DNA of 64,000 bases from Pseudomonas sp. DG56-2 (GTDB lineage: Bacteria > Pseudomonadota > Gammaproteobacteria > Pseudomonadales > Pseudomonadaceae): positions 246,501-310,500 of the forward strand of contig NZ_CP032311.1 in the NCBI RefSeq assembly GCF_004803755.1, in the 5' to 3' direction. The notes below the pieces were generated by a model, which did no database searches, was not told where the DNA came from, and saw nothing but the letters and a program-made list of their open reading frames with translations. Below, piece after piece: positions 18,459 to 29,016 of this stretch; position 1 is the first letter of the stretch; each line of letters starts with the position of its first letter. A program made the translations under genes and the position numbers.

Positions 18459-19085
18459 TCAGCGTTTAGGCAAAAAAGGCGGTAAATACAGTCCCAGATA
18501 CGCATCGAACACGCGCATGCCTTCCTCCGCCATGCGCGGGGTGATTTGCCCATGCAACTGTACTGAACGGGCATAGACCCGGTCGCCCAGTTCCATGGCC
18601 AGGGCAAACACATCGACATCATTGGGCAGCACGGGTAACTGGAAGTGCTCGGCGAATAGCTTGTGCATCAAGTCGCCCAGCTCGATGTCGTGCTGGCGGT
18701 CAGCCTGGGTTACTTCGCTCAAACCATGCTGGGCAAGGATCAACTGCCGGGCGGCGGCATCCTCGTTGTAGATACTTAACATGCGCAGCTCGACCAGGCG
18801 CGACAGATCGTGCCAGGTAGTGAGCGCAGAGGTGTCTATCGGTTGCGCCAGGCACGCTCGAAAGGCTGCATGAACATCGGCAGTCAGGGCTTCGAGCAAT
18901 GCCGGAACGCTGGCGAAAAAGTGATACACCGAGGACGGCGGGATTTGCGCGCGCTCGGCGACACTGTAGATCGATAGCCCTGCCACACCTTCGCTGGCCA
19001 GCAGGGTGCGCGCCGCTGCAAGGATCGCGTCGATCCGCGCCTGGCTGCCAGCGCGGGGTTTGCGGGTGCTGACGGTACGGCTCAT
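18459..19085 (-). CDS. TetR/AcrR-family transcriptional regulator
   Basis: A 208-residue repressor-type protein from the start MSRTVSTRKPRAG. The N-terminal helix-turn-helix covers about residues 15-62 (ARIDAILAAARTLLASEGVAGLSIYSVAERAQIPPSSVYHFF). The rest is the variable ligand-binding domain. It starts one base after the gshA stop, so it may be co-transcribed with gshA. The target is unknown; neither the ssu operon nor gshA shows an obvious operator that would link it. Confidence 0.88.
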   Translation of the reverse strand: MSRTVSTRKPRAGSQARIDAILAAARTLLASEGVAGLSIYSVAERAQIPPSSVYHFFASVPALLEALTADVHAAFRACLAQPIDTSALTTWHDLSRLVELRMLSIYNEDAAARQLILAQHGLSEVTQADRQHDIELGDLMHKLFAEHFQLPVLPNDVDVFALAMELGDRVYARSVQLHGQITPRMAEEGMRVFDAYLGLYLPPFLPKR

Positions 19086-19086
19086 A

Positions 19087-20688
19087 TCAGTTGCTGATCG
19101 CCAGGATGCTGGCCTGATAAGCACTGACGAACAGGTCGAAATCGGCCTTGTCCTCTTCGTGCTCGAGCATTGCTTGCGCTTCCAGGGACTCGCGAGCGGC
19201 AGTCTCGAAACGCTGCTGTTCGTCGGCTGGCAGGGCCTTGGCGCGGAAGAATTCGGCGTGCGCCTGGCTCTGGCGTAGAGAGAAGCGGCTGAAGCTTTCC
19301 TTGTGCTCGGTCATGCTTGCCAGGACCTGGGCCGACGGGGTCAGGGATGGATCGCTGACTTTGTCTTTTTGCAGGTTCAGGGATTTGCTGTGCTCGTCAC
19401 TGTTCAGGCTGCGGTCAAGCAACGCGGCCAGCGGCGCAATACGCTCGAGCAGCTCGTTTGCCCACACCTTCAGCTCCACAGGCTTGCCGTGATGCTGCAA
19501 CATGAGTCCCGGTCGACGACCTTCCTTGACTACGCTGAGGAAGTTCGACGTGCAGTTGCCACATTCCTGATTGCCCAGCAGTGGGCTGTCATCCAGCGCG
19601 CAGAACAGCAGGAATGCATCGAGAAAACGCGATTCCGGTAGATCGATACCGGTCGGCAGGAACGGGTTGATGTCCAGGCAACGCACTTCGACGTACTGAA
19701 TGCCACGGGCCATCAGGGCCTGGATCGGCCGCTCACCACTGTAGGTCACGCGCTTGGGACGAATATTGGAGTAGTACTCGTTTTCGATCTGCAAGATATT
19801 GGTGTTGAGCTGCACCCACTCGCCATCCTTGTGCGTACCGATTTCTACATAGGGCGCATACGGCGTGGCAACGGCCTTGCGCAGGCTGTCGGTATAGCTG
19901 CTCAGATCGTTGTAGCAAGGCGTCAGGCCTGCCTGGGCATTGCTCTGGTAGCCCAGGTCGCTCATGCGCAGACTGGTGGCGTAAGGCAGATAAAGGGTAT
20001 CGACGTCGAACTGTTCGAGTGAATGAGCCCGACCACGCAGGAAACCCGCGTCCAGGGCCGGCGAGGCGCCGAACAGATACATCAGCAACCAGCTGTAGCG
20101 GCGGAAGTTGCGGATCAGGGCAATGTAGGCTGCCGACTGATACTCACGGTCATCCAGGCTGCTGCCTTCAGCGGCGCGCAGCAGCGGCCAGAGACTTTCT
20201 GGCAGCGAGAAATTGTAGTGAATCCCGGCAATGCACTGCATGGTGCGGCCGTAACGCAGGGCCAGGCCCTTGCGGTACACATACTTGAGCTGGCCAATAT
20301 TCGACTCACCGTACCAGGCGATTGGAATATCTTCCTCGGCTGGTAGTGGACACGGCATCGACGGGCTCCACAGGTATTCGCTACCCAGCTTGGTGTAGGC
20401 GAATCGGTGGATGTTCTCCAGGCTTTCCAGGGTCTGCGCAGGGTCGGCCAGGGCTGGAGTAATGAACTCCAGCAGCGATTCCGAGTAGTCCGTGGTGATC
20501 TGCTCGTGGGTCAACGCCGCGCCGAGAGCTTCGGGATGCGGGGTTTGTGCCAGACGACCGTCGTCGGTCACACGCAAGCATTCGCGCTCGATGCCGTGCA
20601 GGCACTGCTTGAGCAGGGAGAGGTTGTCGCCTTGGCCGAGCAAGCTCAGGCGGCGGTTGAGAAGTTCGCTCAAGATGGATTCCTTCAC
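19087..20688 (-). CDS. gshA: Glutamate-cysteine ligase
   Basis: Catalyses the first step of glutathione synthesis, joining glutamate and cysteine with ATP. It has 533 residues, a little longer than E. coli GshA (518), and aligns with the gamma-proteobacterial class-1 family: EREFQ-like [16 protein letters not shown], then [15 protein letters not shown] and [12 protein letters not shown]. The start [17 protein letters not shown] is typical. It draws on the cysteine made by the sulfur genes to its left. Confidence 0.94.
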   Translation of the reverse strand: MKESILSELLNRRLSLLGQGDNLSLLKQCLHGIERECLRVTDDGRLAQTPHPEALGAALTHEQITTDYSESLLEFITPALADPAQTLESLENIHRFAYTKLGSEYLWSPSMPCPLPAEEDIPIAWYGESNIGQLKYVYRKGLALRYGRTMQCIAGIHYNFSLPESLWPLLRAAEGSSLDDREYQSAAYIALIRNFRRYSWLLMYLFGASPALDAGFLRGRAHSLEQFDVDTLYLPYATSLRMSDLGYQSNAQAGLTPCYNDLSSYTDSLRKAVATPYAPYVEIGTHKDGEWVQLNTNILQIENEYYSNIRPKRVTYSGERPIQALMARGIQYVEVRCLDINPFLPTGIDLPESRFLDAFLLFCALDDSPLLGNQECGNCTSNFLSVVKEGRRPGLMLQHHGKPVELKVWANELLERIAPLAALLDRSLNSDEHSKSLNLQKDKVSDPSLTPSAQVLASMTEHKESFSRFSLRQSQAHAEFFRAKALPADEQQRFETAARESLEAQAMLEHEEDKADFDLFVSAYQASILAISN

Positions 20689-20773
20689 GCATCAGTCGCC
20701 CCAATATGGGGGTGGAAATGACGGTCTACAAGGGTGGACAGAGGAACTGGCGTTGTCGCCTGGTTTCGGCCGG

Positions 20774-20803
20774 CTTTCGGCAGTGCCTGCGCTCTGCCGA
20801 AAG
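20774..20803 (-). terminator. Hairpin between the thioesterase gene and gshA
   Basis: CTTTCGGCAG and CTGCCGAAAG form a perfect 10-bp stem with a 10-base loop, 24 bases past the stop codon of the thioesterase gene. No U-tract on the minus strand, so termination may be weak. It also lies 85 bases upstream of gshA. Confidence 0.5.
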
Positions 20804-20826
20804 TATCCCAATTTTGCCGTTTGAAG

Positions 20827-21213
20827 CTAGAGGACGACGAACGTTCCTTGCGCTTTTGCCACCAGCTTGTCGCCCTGAAGCACATCAGCGTCGACCACCA
20901 GCGTGCGTCGCCCGGCGTGCAGCACCCGGGCGATGCACAGCACTTCACCCTCGCCAACCGCGCGCAGGTAGTTGATCTTGCATTCCAGGGTCACGCTCTG
21001 CTGGTCGAAACCATGAGCGCTGGAACAAGCCAGGCCCATGGCAGTATCGACCAGACTGAAGATCGCACCGCCATGCAGCTTGCCACCGCGGTTGCGCAAC
21101 TCCGGCGCCAGGGCCAGGGTCATGTGCGCAACGCCTGCCTCCAGATGTTGCAGGCGGCAGCCGAGCAATTGGCTGAAGGCACTGAGGACAACCTCTTGTG
21201 GGGCCGGCATCAC
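20827..21213 (-). CDS. Hotdog-fold thioesterase (PaaI/YiiD-like)
   Basis: A 128-residue single hotdog domain of the PaaI/4HBT group. The motif [20 protein letters not shown], with HGG and an acidic residue, marks the acyl-CoA thioesterase site near residues 48-68. Its start overlaps the tex stop by four bases, so it is translated after tex. The substrate cannot be told from sequence. Confidence 0.85.
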   Translation of the reverse strand: MMPAPQEVVLSAFSQLLGCRLQHLEAGVAHMTLALAPELRNRGGKLHGGAIFSLVDTAMGLACSSAHGFDQQSVTLECKINYLRAVGEGEVLCIARVLHAGRRTLVVDADVLQGDKLVAKAQGTFVVL

Positions 21214-23528
21214 TTCTTCTTCAGCTGTTTGGCGTTGGCGAACAATGCCGCCATGGCGTTGTTGGCAGGTGCCGGGGTCTCCTTGGCGCGAGCTGGAGCG
21301 CTTTGCTGGCGCGGGGCTGAGCCTGGACGACTGCCACGGGCGCCATCGATTTTCTCGCCTGGAGTGTCGCTCATGCGCATCGACAGGCCGACGCGTTTAC
21401 GCGGAATATCGATTTCCATGACCTTGACCTTGACCACGTCACCGGCCTTGACCGCTTCGCGTGGGTCCTTGATGAACTTCTCGGAGAGCGCCGAGATGTG
21501 CACCAGGCCGTCCTGGTGGACGCCGATATCGACGAAGGCACCGAAGTTGGTCACGTTGGTCACCACGCCTTCGAGAATCATGCCCAGTTGCAGGTCCTTG
21601 AGGTCCTCGACGCCTTCCTGGAATTCAGCCGTCTTGAACTCGGGACGTGGGTCGCGGCCCGGTTTGTCCAGCTCCTGAAGAATGTCAGTGACGGTCGGCA
21701 GGCCAAAGGTTTCGTCCGTGAACTTTTTCGGGTCCAGGCGCTTGAGAAAGCCGCTGTCGCCAATCAGGGAACGAATGTCACGATCGGTTTCAGCCGCGAT
21801 GCGCTGTACCAGCGGATAGGCTTCGGGGTGGACCGCGGAAGCGTCCAGCGGGTTGTCACCGTTCATTACGCGTAGGAAGCCGGCAGCCTGCTCGAAGGTT
21901 TTTTCGCCCAAGCGACTGACTTTTTTCAACGCTGTACGGGTTTTGAACGCGCCATTGGCATCACGATGGTTAACGATATTTTGCGCCAGTGTGCTGTTGA
22001 GGCCGGAGATACGTGCGAGCAAGGCTACCGAGGCGGTGTTGACGTCGACCCCTACGGCGTTCACACAGTCCTCGACCACCGCGTCCAGGCCACGGGCCAG
22101 CTTGAGTTGCGAAACGTCGTGCTGGTATTGGCCGACACCAATGGATTTCGGATCGATTTTCACCAGCTCAGCCAGCGGGTCCTGCAGGCGGCGGGCAATG
22201 GACACGGCGCCACGGATCGATACATCCAGGTCGGGGAATTCGCGGGCTGCCAGTTCCGAAGCGGAATACACCGAAGCACCGGCTTCAGAGACCATGACCT
22301 TGGTCATCTTCAGCGCTGGGTATTTTTTGATCAGCTCGGCAGCCAGTTTGTCGGTTTCACGGCTTGCGGTGCCGTTGCCGATCGCGATCAGCTCGACCGA
22401 GTGTTTGGCGCACAGGGCGGCGAGCACGGCGATGGTCTGGTCCCACTGGTTTTTCGGCACATGCGGGTAAACCGTGGCAGTGTCGAGCAGCTTGCCGGTG
22501 GCATCGACCACTGCCACTTTGCAGCCGGTGCGCAGACCCGGGTCGAGGCCCAGAGTGGCGCGTGGGCCTGCAGGGGCGGCCAGCAGCAAGTCGTGCAGGT
22601 TGTGAGCGAAGACGTTGATGGCTTCACCTTCGGCGTTGTCGCGCAATTCACCGAACAGATCGGTTTCAAGGTGGCTGTATAGCTTGACCTTCCAGGTCCA
22701 GCGCACCACCTCGCTCAGCCATTTGTCGGCAGGGCGGTTGTGGTTTTGCAGGCCGAAGCGTTCGGCGATCATCATTTCACAAGGGTGCAGGGTGCCAGGC
22801 AGTTCCTCACCGACTTTCAGCGAAGCGGCGAGCACGCCTTCGTTGCGGCCGCGGAAAATCGCCAGGGCGCGGTGCGATGGCATGCTTTTGAGCAGTTCAT
22901 CATGTTCGAAGTAGTCACGGAACTTGGCACCTTCCTCTTCCTTGCCAGCGACAAGTCGCGCGCTGAGCACTGCTTCTTGCTTGAGGAAACTGCGCAGTTT
23001 GTCGAGCAGGCTGGCGTCTTCGGCGAAGCGCTCCATGAGAATGTACTTGGCGCCTTCGAGCGCAGCTTTCACATCGGCCACGCCTTTTTCGGCGTCGACG
23101 AAGCGTGCAGCTTCGACCTCCGGGCTCAGTTGTGGATCGTTCAGCAAACCATCGGCGAGTTCGCCCAGGCCCGCTTCCAGGGCGATCTGGCCCTTGGTGC
23201 GGCGCTTTTGCTTGTAGGGCAGGTAGAGGTCTTCGAGACGCGTCTTGGTGTCAGCCAATTTTATTTCGCGAGCCAGTTCCGGGGTCAACTTGCCCTGTTC
23301 TTCGATACTGGCAAGGATGCTGGAGCGGCGATCATCCAGCTCACGCAGGTAGCGCAGGCGTTCGTCCAGGTGACGGAGTTGGGTGTCATCCAGGCTGCCG
23401 GTCACTTCTTTACGGTAGCGAGCGATGAAAGGCACTGTCGAGCCTTCATCAAGCAGGGCCACGGCCGCTTCGACCTGTTGCGGGCGTACGCCGAGTTCCT
23501 CGGCGATGCGGCTGTTGATGCTGTCCAT
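21210..23528 (-). CDS. tex: Transcription accessory RNA-binding protein Tex
   Basis: Large cytoplasmic nucleic-acid-binding protein, 772 residues from [13 protein letters not shown], the family start; the frame extends 16 codons further upstream without support. Order: N-terminal Tex helices, a YqgF-like RNase H fold near 330-460 ([17 protein letters not shown]), helix-hairpin-helix motifs near 500-560, and an S1 domain at about 650-720 ([21 protein letters not shown]). The tail is Ala/Pro/Lys-rich. Tex is linked to transcription fidelity and stress; the exact role is unsettled. Confidence 0.94.
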   Translation of the reverse strand: MDSINSRIAEELGVRPQQVEAAVALLDEGSTVPFIARYRKEVTGSLDDTQLRHLDERLRYLRELDDRRSSILASIEEQGKLTPELAREIKLADTKTRLEDLYLPYKQKRRTKGQIALEAGLGELADGLLNDPQLSPEVEAARFVDAEKGVADVKAALEGAKYILMERFAEDASLLDKLRSFLKQEAVLSARLVAGKEEEGAKFRDYFEHDELLKSMPSHRALAIFRGRNEGVLAASLKVGEELPGTLHPCEMMIAERFGLQNHNRPADKWLSEVVRWTWKVKLYSHLETDLFGELRDNAEGEAINVFAHNLHDLLLAAPAGPRATLGLDPGLRTGCKVAVVDATGKLLDTATVYPHVPKNQWDQTIAVLAALCAKHSVELIAIGNGTASRETDKLAAELIKKYPALKMTKVMVSEAGASVYSASELAAREFPDLDVSIRGAVSIARRLQDPLAELVKIDPKSIGVGQYQHDVSQLKLARGLDAVVEDCVNAVGVDVNTASVALLARISGLNSTLAQNIVNHRDANGAFKTRTALKKVSRLGEKTFEQAAGFLRVMNGDNPLDASAVHPEAYPLVQRIAAETDRDIRSLIGDSGFLKRLDPKKFTDETFGLPTVTDILQELDKPGRDPRPEFKTAEFQEGVEDLKDLQLGMILEGVVTNVTNFGAFVDIGVHQDGLVHISALSEKFIKDPREAVKAGDVVKVKVMEIDIPRKRVGLSMRMSDTPGEKIDGARGSRPGSAPRQQSAPARAKETPAPANNAMAALFANAKQLKKK

Positions 23529-23768
23529 AAAACCACCTGACAAATTGTGAATACAAAGGCCGCGGGCGGGCGCCAAAGGGCGCTCGGATCAATGCGGCGC
23601 TGGCTGAAAGCGGCGCATTATACCCAGCCAGCCGGGGTTGCGGTGATAGCAGCGAGCCAGCCCCTGACCAGGCAGAACTGGCGCCCGGGGAAAAATCTGC
23701 TAACAATGCACACGGCACGGCCAATGGCGGCTAAGCCATAATGCGTGCCGAGATTAGAGGAGCTATCC

Positions 23769-24509
23769 ATGAGCAGCACTGCACAAACCGTTGAAGGCGA
23801 AAAAATTCTCATCGTCGATGATGACCCAGGCTTGAGCAGCCTGCTGGAACGATTCTTCACCAGTAAGGGCTATCGCGCCCGTGCAGTACCGAATACCGAA
23901 CAGATGGACCGCTTGCTGGCCCGTGAAGTTTTCAACATGGTGGTGCTCGACCTGATGTTGCCTGGCGAGGACGGCCTTACCGCTTGCCGTCGCTTGCGGG
24001 CTGCAAACAATCAGATCCCGATCATCATGCTTACCGCCAAGGGTGATGAGCTCAGCCGCATCAAGGGCCTGGAGCTGGGTGCCGACGACTACCTGGCCAA
24101 ACCGTTCAACCCCGACGAGTTGATGGCGCGGGTCAAGGCCGTACTGCGTCGTCAGGCGCCGGCAGTGCCCGGTGCCCCAGGCAGCGAGGACGAAACCGTC
24201 ACCTTTGGCGACTACGAGTTGTCGTTGGCTACCCGCGAACTCAAGCGCGGCGACGAAGTGCACATGCTCACAACCGGCGAGTTCGCCGTTCTCAAGGCCC
24301 TGGTCATGCACGCGCGCGAGCCGCTGACCCGTGACAAGTTGATGAACCTGGCCCGTGGTCGTGAGTGGGATGCACTGGAGCGCTCCATCGACGTGCAGAT
24401 CTCCCGTTTGCGTCGCATGATCGAGCCTGATCCTTCCAAGCCCCGTTATATCCAGACGGTCTGGGGTGTCGGCTACGTGTTCGTACCGGATGGCAATGCC
24501 AGCAAGTGA
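23769..24509 (+). CDS. ompR: OmpR-type response regulator
   Basis: DNA-binding half of an envelope-stress two-component system (AmgR in P. aeruginosa). It has 246 residues from MSSTAQTVEGEK, with GAGGAG in front. The receiver has the acidic pocket DDD at 17-19, the phosphoacceptor D61 in VVLDLMLPGEDG and K111 in YLAKPFNPDEL. The C-terminal winged helix (about 145-240) carries TTGEFAVLKALVMHAREPLTRD and the recognition segment RSIDVQISRLRRMIE. It pairs with the sensor gene 127 bases downstream. Confidence 0.92.
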   Translation: MSSTAQTVEGEKILIVDDDPGLSSLLERFFTSKGYRARAVPNTEQMDRLLAREVFNMVVLDLMLPGEDGLTACRRLRAANNQIPIIMLTAKGDELSRIKGLELGADDYLAKPFNPDELMARVKAVLRRQAPAVPGAPGSEDETVTFGDYELSLATRELKRGDEVHMLTTGEFAVLKALVMHAREPLTRDKLMNLARGREWDALERSIDVQISRLRRMIEPDPSKPRYIQTVWGVGYVFVPDGNASK

Positions 24510-24538
24510 TGTTTCGATTGTAGGAGTCAGTCACAGCG

Positions 24539-24570
24539 AGCAGGGTGGACCTTCGGGTTGCCCTGCTTTT
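24539..24570 (+). terminator. Hairpin between ompR and envZ, partial terminator
   Basis: AGCAGGG pairs with CCCTGCT, with an inner ACC-TTCG-GGT tetraloop stem, followed by TTTT. It looks like an intrinsic terminator placed inside a two-gene operon, so it should reduce kinase expression relative to the regulator. Confidence 0.6.
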
Positions 24571-24636
24571 GCGTGTGCCGAGATCCGCAAAGCCTGCGAG
24601 CCATGCTCGTTCCTGCAAAGTGTGTAGCCGTTGTCG

Positions 24637-25950
24637 ATGAAAACGCCCTTGTGGTTCCCGCAAAGCTTCTTCGCCCGCACCTTATGGTTGGTGCTGATCG
24701 TCGTGCTGTTTTCCAAGGCGCTGACCTTGGTTTACCTGCTGATGAACGAAGACGTGCTGGTCGATCGCCAATACAGCCACGGGGTGGCTCTGACCCTGCG
24801 CGCCTACTGGGCAGCCGATGAGTCCGACCGCGACAAGATCGCCGAAGCCGCCGGGCTTATTCGGGTGGTGGGTTCTGGTGTTCCGGAAGGTGAGCAGCAC
24901 TGGCCCTACAGTGAAATCTACCAACGTCAGATGCAGGCTGAGCTTGGTGCCGACACTGAGGTGCGCTTGCGCATCCATGCGCCACCGGCCCTGTGGGTCA
25001 GGGCGCCAAGTCTGGGCGACGGTTGGTTGAAGGTTCCGCTTTATCCGCATCCGCTGCGTGGCCAGAAAATCTGGAGCGTACTGGGTTGGTTCCTGGCCAT
25101 TGGCTTGTTATCCACAGCCTCGGCATGGATCTTTGTCCGTCAGCTCAATCAGCCGCTCAAACGCCTGGTATTTGCTGCCCGGCAACTGGGCCAGGGGCGT
25201 AGTGTGCGATTGCCGATCAGCGATACCCCGAGCGAGATGACCGAGGTTTACCGGGCCTTCAACCAAATGGCTGAAGACGTCGAGCAGGCTGGTCAGGAGC
25301 GGGAGTTGATGCTGGCGGGTGTTTCCCACGACCTGCGTACGCCCTTGACCCGTTTACGCTTGTCGCTGTCGATGCTGGACAACGACAGTGACCTGACCGA
25401 CGACATGGTGCGCGATATCGAAGACATGGACGCCATCCTCGACCAGTTTCTGGCGTTTATTCGCGACGGTCGGGACGAGCCGGTGGAGGAGGTCGACCTG
25501 AGCGACCTGGTGCGTGAAGTGGTGGCGCCGTTCAACCAGCCAGAAGAGCGTGTACGCCTATGTCTAGAGCCAATCCCGCCTTTTCCGTTGCGTAGGGTTT
25601 CGCTCAAGCGCATGTTGAACAACCTGATCGGCAACGCCCTGTATCACGCAGGCAAGGGCGTCGAGGTGGCGGCCTACGTGTCTGGCGACAGCAGCGCCCC
25701 GTATGTGGTGCTCAGTGTGCTGGACCGAGGTGCGGGTATTGATCCGAACGAGCTGGAAGGTATTTTCAACCCATTCATTCGCGGCGACCGGGCCCGAAGC
25801 GGCAAGGGGACCGGGTTGGGGTTGGCAATCGTCAAGCGCATTGCCGCGCAGCATGGCGGCAATGTCGAGTTGCGCAACCGCTCCGGCGGCGGACTGGAAG
25901 CCAGGGTGCGCCTGCCGCTGGGGCTGTTGCTACCGCGTGACGCGGTCTAG
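24637..25950 (+). CDS. envZ: EnvZ-type sensor histidine kinase
   Basis: Inner-membrane sensor kinase, 437 residues from the ATG at 24637; a TTG two codons earlier is also open. Two membrane segments (about 12-37 and 148-170) flank a periplasmic domain. HAMP follows (about 172-224). The phospho-acceptor is H231 in [15 protein letters not shown]. The ATPase boxes are [15 protein letters not shown] and [13 protein letters not shown]. It corresponds to AmgS/EnvZ. No strong ribosome site is seen, which with the upstream hairpin suggests low expression. Confidence 0.9.
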   Translation: MKTPLWFPQSFFARTLWLVLIVVLFSKALTLVYLLMNEDVLVDRQYSHGVALTLRAYWAADESDRDKIAEAAGLIRVVGSGVPEGEQHWPYSEIYQRQMQAELGADTEVRLRIHAPPALWVRAPSLGDGWLKVPLYPHPLRGQKIWSVLGWFLAIGLLSTASAWIFVRQLNQPLKRLVFAARQLGQGRSVRLPISDTPSEMTEVYRAFNQMAEDVEQAGQERELMLAGVSHDLRTPLTRLRLSLSMLDNDSDLTDDMVRDIEDMDAILDQFLAFIRDGRDEPVEEVDLSDLVREVVAPFNQPEERVRLCLEPIPPFPLRRVSLKRMLNNLIGNALYHAGKGVEVAAYVSGDSSAPYVVLSVLDRGAGIDPNELEGIFNPFIRGDRARSGKGTGLGLAIVKRIAAQHGGNVELRNRSGGGLEARVRLPLGLLLPRDAV

Positions 25951-26852
25951 CCTTTGCCTTTGGTGCGGGTCAGATTTGGCCCGCCGTTCTTTTCCAGGTG
26001 CTCGATGATCATGCCGGCCACGTCCTTGGTGGTGGTGACCTCGATGCCTTCCAGGCCTGGTGATGAGTTAACCTCCATTACCAGTGGCCCGTGATTCGAC
26101 CGCAAGATATCCACACCGGCAACGCTCAGCCCCATCACCTTGGCAGCGCGAATGGCGGTCATGCGCTCTTCGGGAGTGATCTTGATCAGGCTGGCACTGC
26201 CACCTCGATGTAAATTGGAGCGGAACTCACCGGGTTTGGCCTGTCGCTTCATCGAGGCGATGACCTTGTCGCCGACCACGAAGCAACGGATATCGGCGCC
26301 TCCAGCCTCCTTGATGTATTCCTGAACCATGATGTTCTGCTTCAGGCCCATGAATGCCTCGATTACCGATTCGGCAGCCTTGGTGGTTTCGCACAGCACC
26401 ACACCTATGCCCTGGGTGCCTTCGAGCACTTTGATTACCAGCGGGGCGCCATTGACCATTTGGATCAGGTCCGGGATGTCGTCTGGCGAATGGGCAAAGC
26501 CGGTAACCGGCAAGCCGATGCCGCGTCGCGACAGCAATTGCAGCGAGCGCAGCTTGTCCCGCGAGCGGGCAATGGCAACCGATTCGTTCAATGGAAACAC
26601 GCCCATCATTTCGAACTGGCGCAACACTGCGCAGCCATAGAAGGTCACCGATGCGCCGATCCGCGGGATTACGGCATCGAAGCCCTCGAGCGGCTTGCCA
26701 CGGTAGTGGATCTGCGGCTTGTGGCTGGCGATGTTCATATAGGCGCGCAGGGTGTCGATCACAACCATCTCATGGCCTCGTGCAGTACCGGCTTCAACCA
26801 GACGACGAGTGGAATACAGACGCGGGTTACGCGACAGCACGGCGATCTTCAT
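25947..26852 (-). CDS. rimK: Ribosomal S6 modification enzyme RimK
   Basis: ATP-grasp ligase that adds glutamates to the C-terminus of ribosomal protein S6. It has 301 residues from [17 protein letters not shown], like E. coli RimK (300). ATP-grasp features are [19 protein letters not shown] and the metal-binding [12 protein letters not shown] near residues 255-275. The start overlaps the stop of the rimB-type gene (ATGA). The gene ends convergently with envZ, overlapping it by four bases. Confidence 0.93.
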   Translation of the reverse strand: MKIAVLSRNPRLYSTRRLVEAGTARGHEMVVIDTLRAYMNIASHKPQIHYRGKPLEGFDAVIPRIGASVTFYGCAVLRQFEMMGVFPLNESVAIARSRDKLRSLQLLSRRGIGLPVTGFAHSPDDIPDLIQMVNGAPLVIKVLEGTQGIGVVLCETTKAAESVIEAFMGLKQNIMVQEYIKEAGGADIRCFVVGDKVIASMKRQAKPGEFRSNLHRGGSASLIKITPEERMTAIRAAKVMGLSVAGVDILRSNHGPLVMEVNSSPGLEGIEVTTTKDVAGMIIEHLEKNGGPNLTRTKGKG

Positions 26853-27331
26853 GCAACACCTGTGGAAGGAGAAATAGTGGCCGGAAATGCCGGCTTGTCC
26901 TGAACATACTTGAGACCTGGATTGACCACCAACTGGCCATGAATCAGGGCTTTGGATCCGAGTAAAAGGCGATAGCGCATGGCTTTGCGACAAGCCAGGG
27001 TGAATTCGACCTCCCAGACCCGGTCGCCCAATGCCAGCGGCGTCCTGATCACGTAGCGAATTTGCGCGTGGCCATTGGAGCTCTTGATGGTCTTCATGGT
27101 CACCAACGGTGCTTCACAGCGGCGGTGGCGTAATTGCACGATCGAACCCAGGTGTGCATTGAAACGCACCCACGGCTCGCCGTTGCGCTCGAAAGGCTCT
27201 ACCTCTGTGGCGTGCAGGCTCGAGGTGCTGGCGCCGGTGTCGATCTTGGCGCGCAAGCCGGCCACGCCCAGGTCGGGCAAGGCTACCCACTCGCGCAGGC
27301 CAATTACAGTCAAATGGTCAAATGTCTTCAA
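26849..27331 (-). CDS. rimB: RimB-type retropepsin-like protease
   Basis: A 160-residue protein of the family annotated as ATP-dependent zinc protease or retropepsin-like aspartic endopeptidase. The motif [16 protein letters not shown] near residues 22-38 has the DTGA signature of aspartic proteases. I place the start at the TTG at 27331 ([11 protein letters not shown]), which matches family members; there is no better ATG. Overlap with rimK implies joint action. In pseudomonads RimB modulates RimK-dependent ribosome modification. Confidence 0.8.
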   Translation of the reverse strand: MKTFDHLTVIGLREWVALPDLGVAGLRAKIDTGASTSSLHATEVEPFERNGEPWVRFNAHLGSIVQLRHRRCEAPLVTMKTIKSSNGHAQIRYVIRTPLALGDRVWEVEFTLACRKAMRYRLLLGSKALIHGQLVVNPGLKYVQDKPAFPATISPSTGVA

Positions 27332-27470
27332 ATTGCTCAACCAGCATAAAAAATCGCAAGGCCAGACCGGCGTGCGCGACAAGTCGTGAACTGTAAGCAC
27401 GCGGCAGTTTTTTTGCATCCGTCAGATACGGTAGTACAGTTCCGTTAACGAAAATATGCGGAGAAATGTC

Positions 27471-27872
27471 ATGGCACAAAAGCCGGAAAACGATGACAAA
27501 GTACGTCTGGACAAATGGCTCTGGGCCGCACGTTTCTACAAGACCCGCGCACTGGCCAAGGCGGCCATCGAAAGCGGCAAGGTGCATTGTCGTGGGGAAC
27601 GCTGTAAACCGGGCAAAGAGCCGCGCGTAGGCGACGAATTCGTCTTGCGCACCGGCTTTGATGAGCGCACGGTGGTGGTTCTGGCACTTTCGGTGGTGCG
27701 TCGGGGAGCACCCGAGGCCCAGGCGCTCTATGCCGAAACGCCGGAAAGTATCGACCGTCGCGAGAAGGCCGCCGCCATGCGCAAGGCCGGAGCGATGGGG
27801 ATAACGACCGACGGTCGGCCAACCAAGAAGCAACGGCGCCAGATCCACCAGCTTCATGACAGCGCCGGTTAA
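27471..27872 (+). CDS. hslR: Heat-shock ribosome-associated protein HslR (Hsp15)
   Basis: S4-domain RNA-binding protein, 133 residues from [18 protein letters not shown]. The S4 motif spans about 12-60 ([22 protein letters not shown] ... GKVHCRG), and the C-terminus is basic ([10 protein letters not shown]). Hsp15 rescues stalled 50S subunits that carry peptidyl-tRNA after heat shock. GGAGA lies just before the start. It is followed by hslO in the same direction, as in E. coli. Confidence 0.9.
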   Translation: MAQKPENDDKVRLDKWLWAARFYKTRALAKAAIESGKVHCRGERCKPGKEPRVGDEFVLRTGFDERTVVVLALSVVRRGAPEAQALYAETPESIDRREKAAAMRKAGAMGITTDGRPTKKQRRQIHQLHDSAG

Positions 27873-27934
27873 CGGGCGCGGGGCGCACTGATAAACTAGG
27901 CGCCATTAACCCATTTATTCGAAAGCCTGAACCC

Positions 27935-28837
27935 ATGCACGATTTGTCCGATACCGATTACACCCAACGCTTCATCTTCGACGATCGCGATGTACGCGGT
28001 GAAATGGTCGGCCTGGAGCGCAGCTACGCCGAGGTACTGGCCAAGCACCCTTACCCGCAGCCTGTCGCGCAGTTGCTTGGCGAGCTGATGGCAGCGGCGG
28101 CCCTGCTGGTCGGCACCTTGAAGTTCGACGGTTTGCTGATTCTCCAGGCACAGTCGAGCGGGCCCGTGCCGTTGCTGGCCATCGAATGCACCAGCGAGCA
28201 CGAAATCCGTGGTCTGGCCCGGTATGAGGCCGAGCAGATCAAGGCTGATGCAACGCTGGCTGACCTGATGCCCGGCGGACATCTGGTGCTGACCATCATT
28301 CCAGTCAACGGTCAGCGCTATCAGGGGACGGTAGAACTCGATGGCAAGGATCTGTCGGAATGTTTTACCAACTACTTCGTCATGTCCCAGCAGGTCAACA
28401 CCTGCATTTCCCTGACCGCCGACGGTCAGCGCGCCCGTGGTCTGCTGGTTCAGCAACTGCCTGCTGATCGTCAGAAGGACATCGAAGACCGTGAAGAAAG
28501 TTGGAATCATGTGAAGGCCTTGGCCAACACCTTGAAAGCCGAAGAACTGCTCGGCCTGGACAATGAGACGGTCTTGCATCGCCTTTACCACGAAGATGCC
28601 GTGCGCCTGTTCGATATCCAGCCACTGCATTTCCGCTGCAGTTGCTCGCGGGAGCGCTCCGGTAATGCGTTGATCAGCCTGGGCGAACACGACGCGCTGG
28701 CGCTGGTCAATGAACATGGAGGCAAAATCGAGGTCGATTGCCAGTTCTGTAACCAGAGCTATGAATTCGATGCAGCCGATATCGAGCAATTGTTCGCCGG
28801 TGGTGGTGTAGACGCGCCGTCAGATACTCGTCACTAA
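27935..28837 (+). CDS. hslO: Redox-regulated chaperone Hsp33
   Basis: Holdase chaperone activated by oxidation, 300 residues. The four zinc-binding cysteines are present: C235 and C237 in [10 protein letters not shown]269 and C272 in DCQFCNQSY, matching E. coli C232-C234-C265-C268. The N-terminal substrate-binding domain contains [17 protein letters not shown]. It follows hslR by 62 bases. It guards against heat combined with oxidative stress. Confidence 0.94.
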   Translation: MHDLSDTDYTQRFIFDDRDVRGEMVGLERSYAEVLAKHPYPQPVAQLLGELMAAAALLVGTLKFDGLLILQAQSSGPVPLLAIECTSEHEIRGLARYEAEQIKADATLADLMPGGHLVLTIIPVNGQRYQGTVELDGKDLSECFTNYFVMSQQVNTCISLTADGQRARGLLVQQLPADRQKDIEDREESWNHVKALANTLKAEELLGLDNETVLHRLYHEDAVRLFDIQPLHFRCSCSRERSGNALISLGEHDALALVNEHGGKIEVDCQFCNQSYEFDAADIEQLFAGGGVDAPSDTRH

Positions 28838-28889
28838 AACGTTTCACCACAGGTAAATCTCCTGTCTAACGCCGGAAACTCGCCGTTCT

Positions 28890-29016
28890 GACAGGAGGGC
28901 CCTACTTTTTTTGGGCGTTTCTGGCATAATCCGGCCACTTTTTTCGCTGTAGTAGTTTTAAAAGCTCTACTACAAAACGTTTGGAGCACTCGGCCTCAGG
29001 CCGGATGGGGAATCTC
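28890..29016 (+). promoter_or_regulatory. pckA promoter and leader
   Basis: CATAAT near 28924 is a plausible -10 box. The leader has the arms GTAGTAG (28949-28955) and CTACTAC (28967-28973), a 7-bp dyad with AT-rich centre that could be a hairpin or operator. GGGGAA lies before the start codon. Confidence 0.4.
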
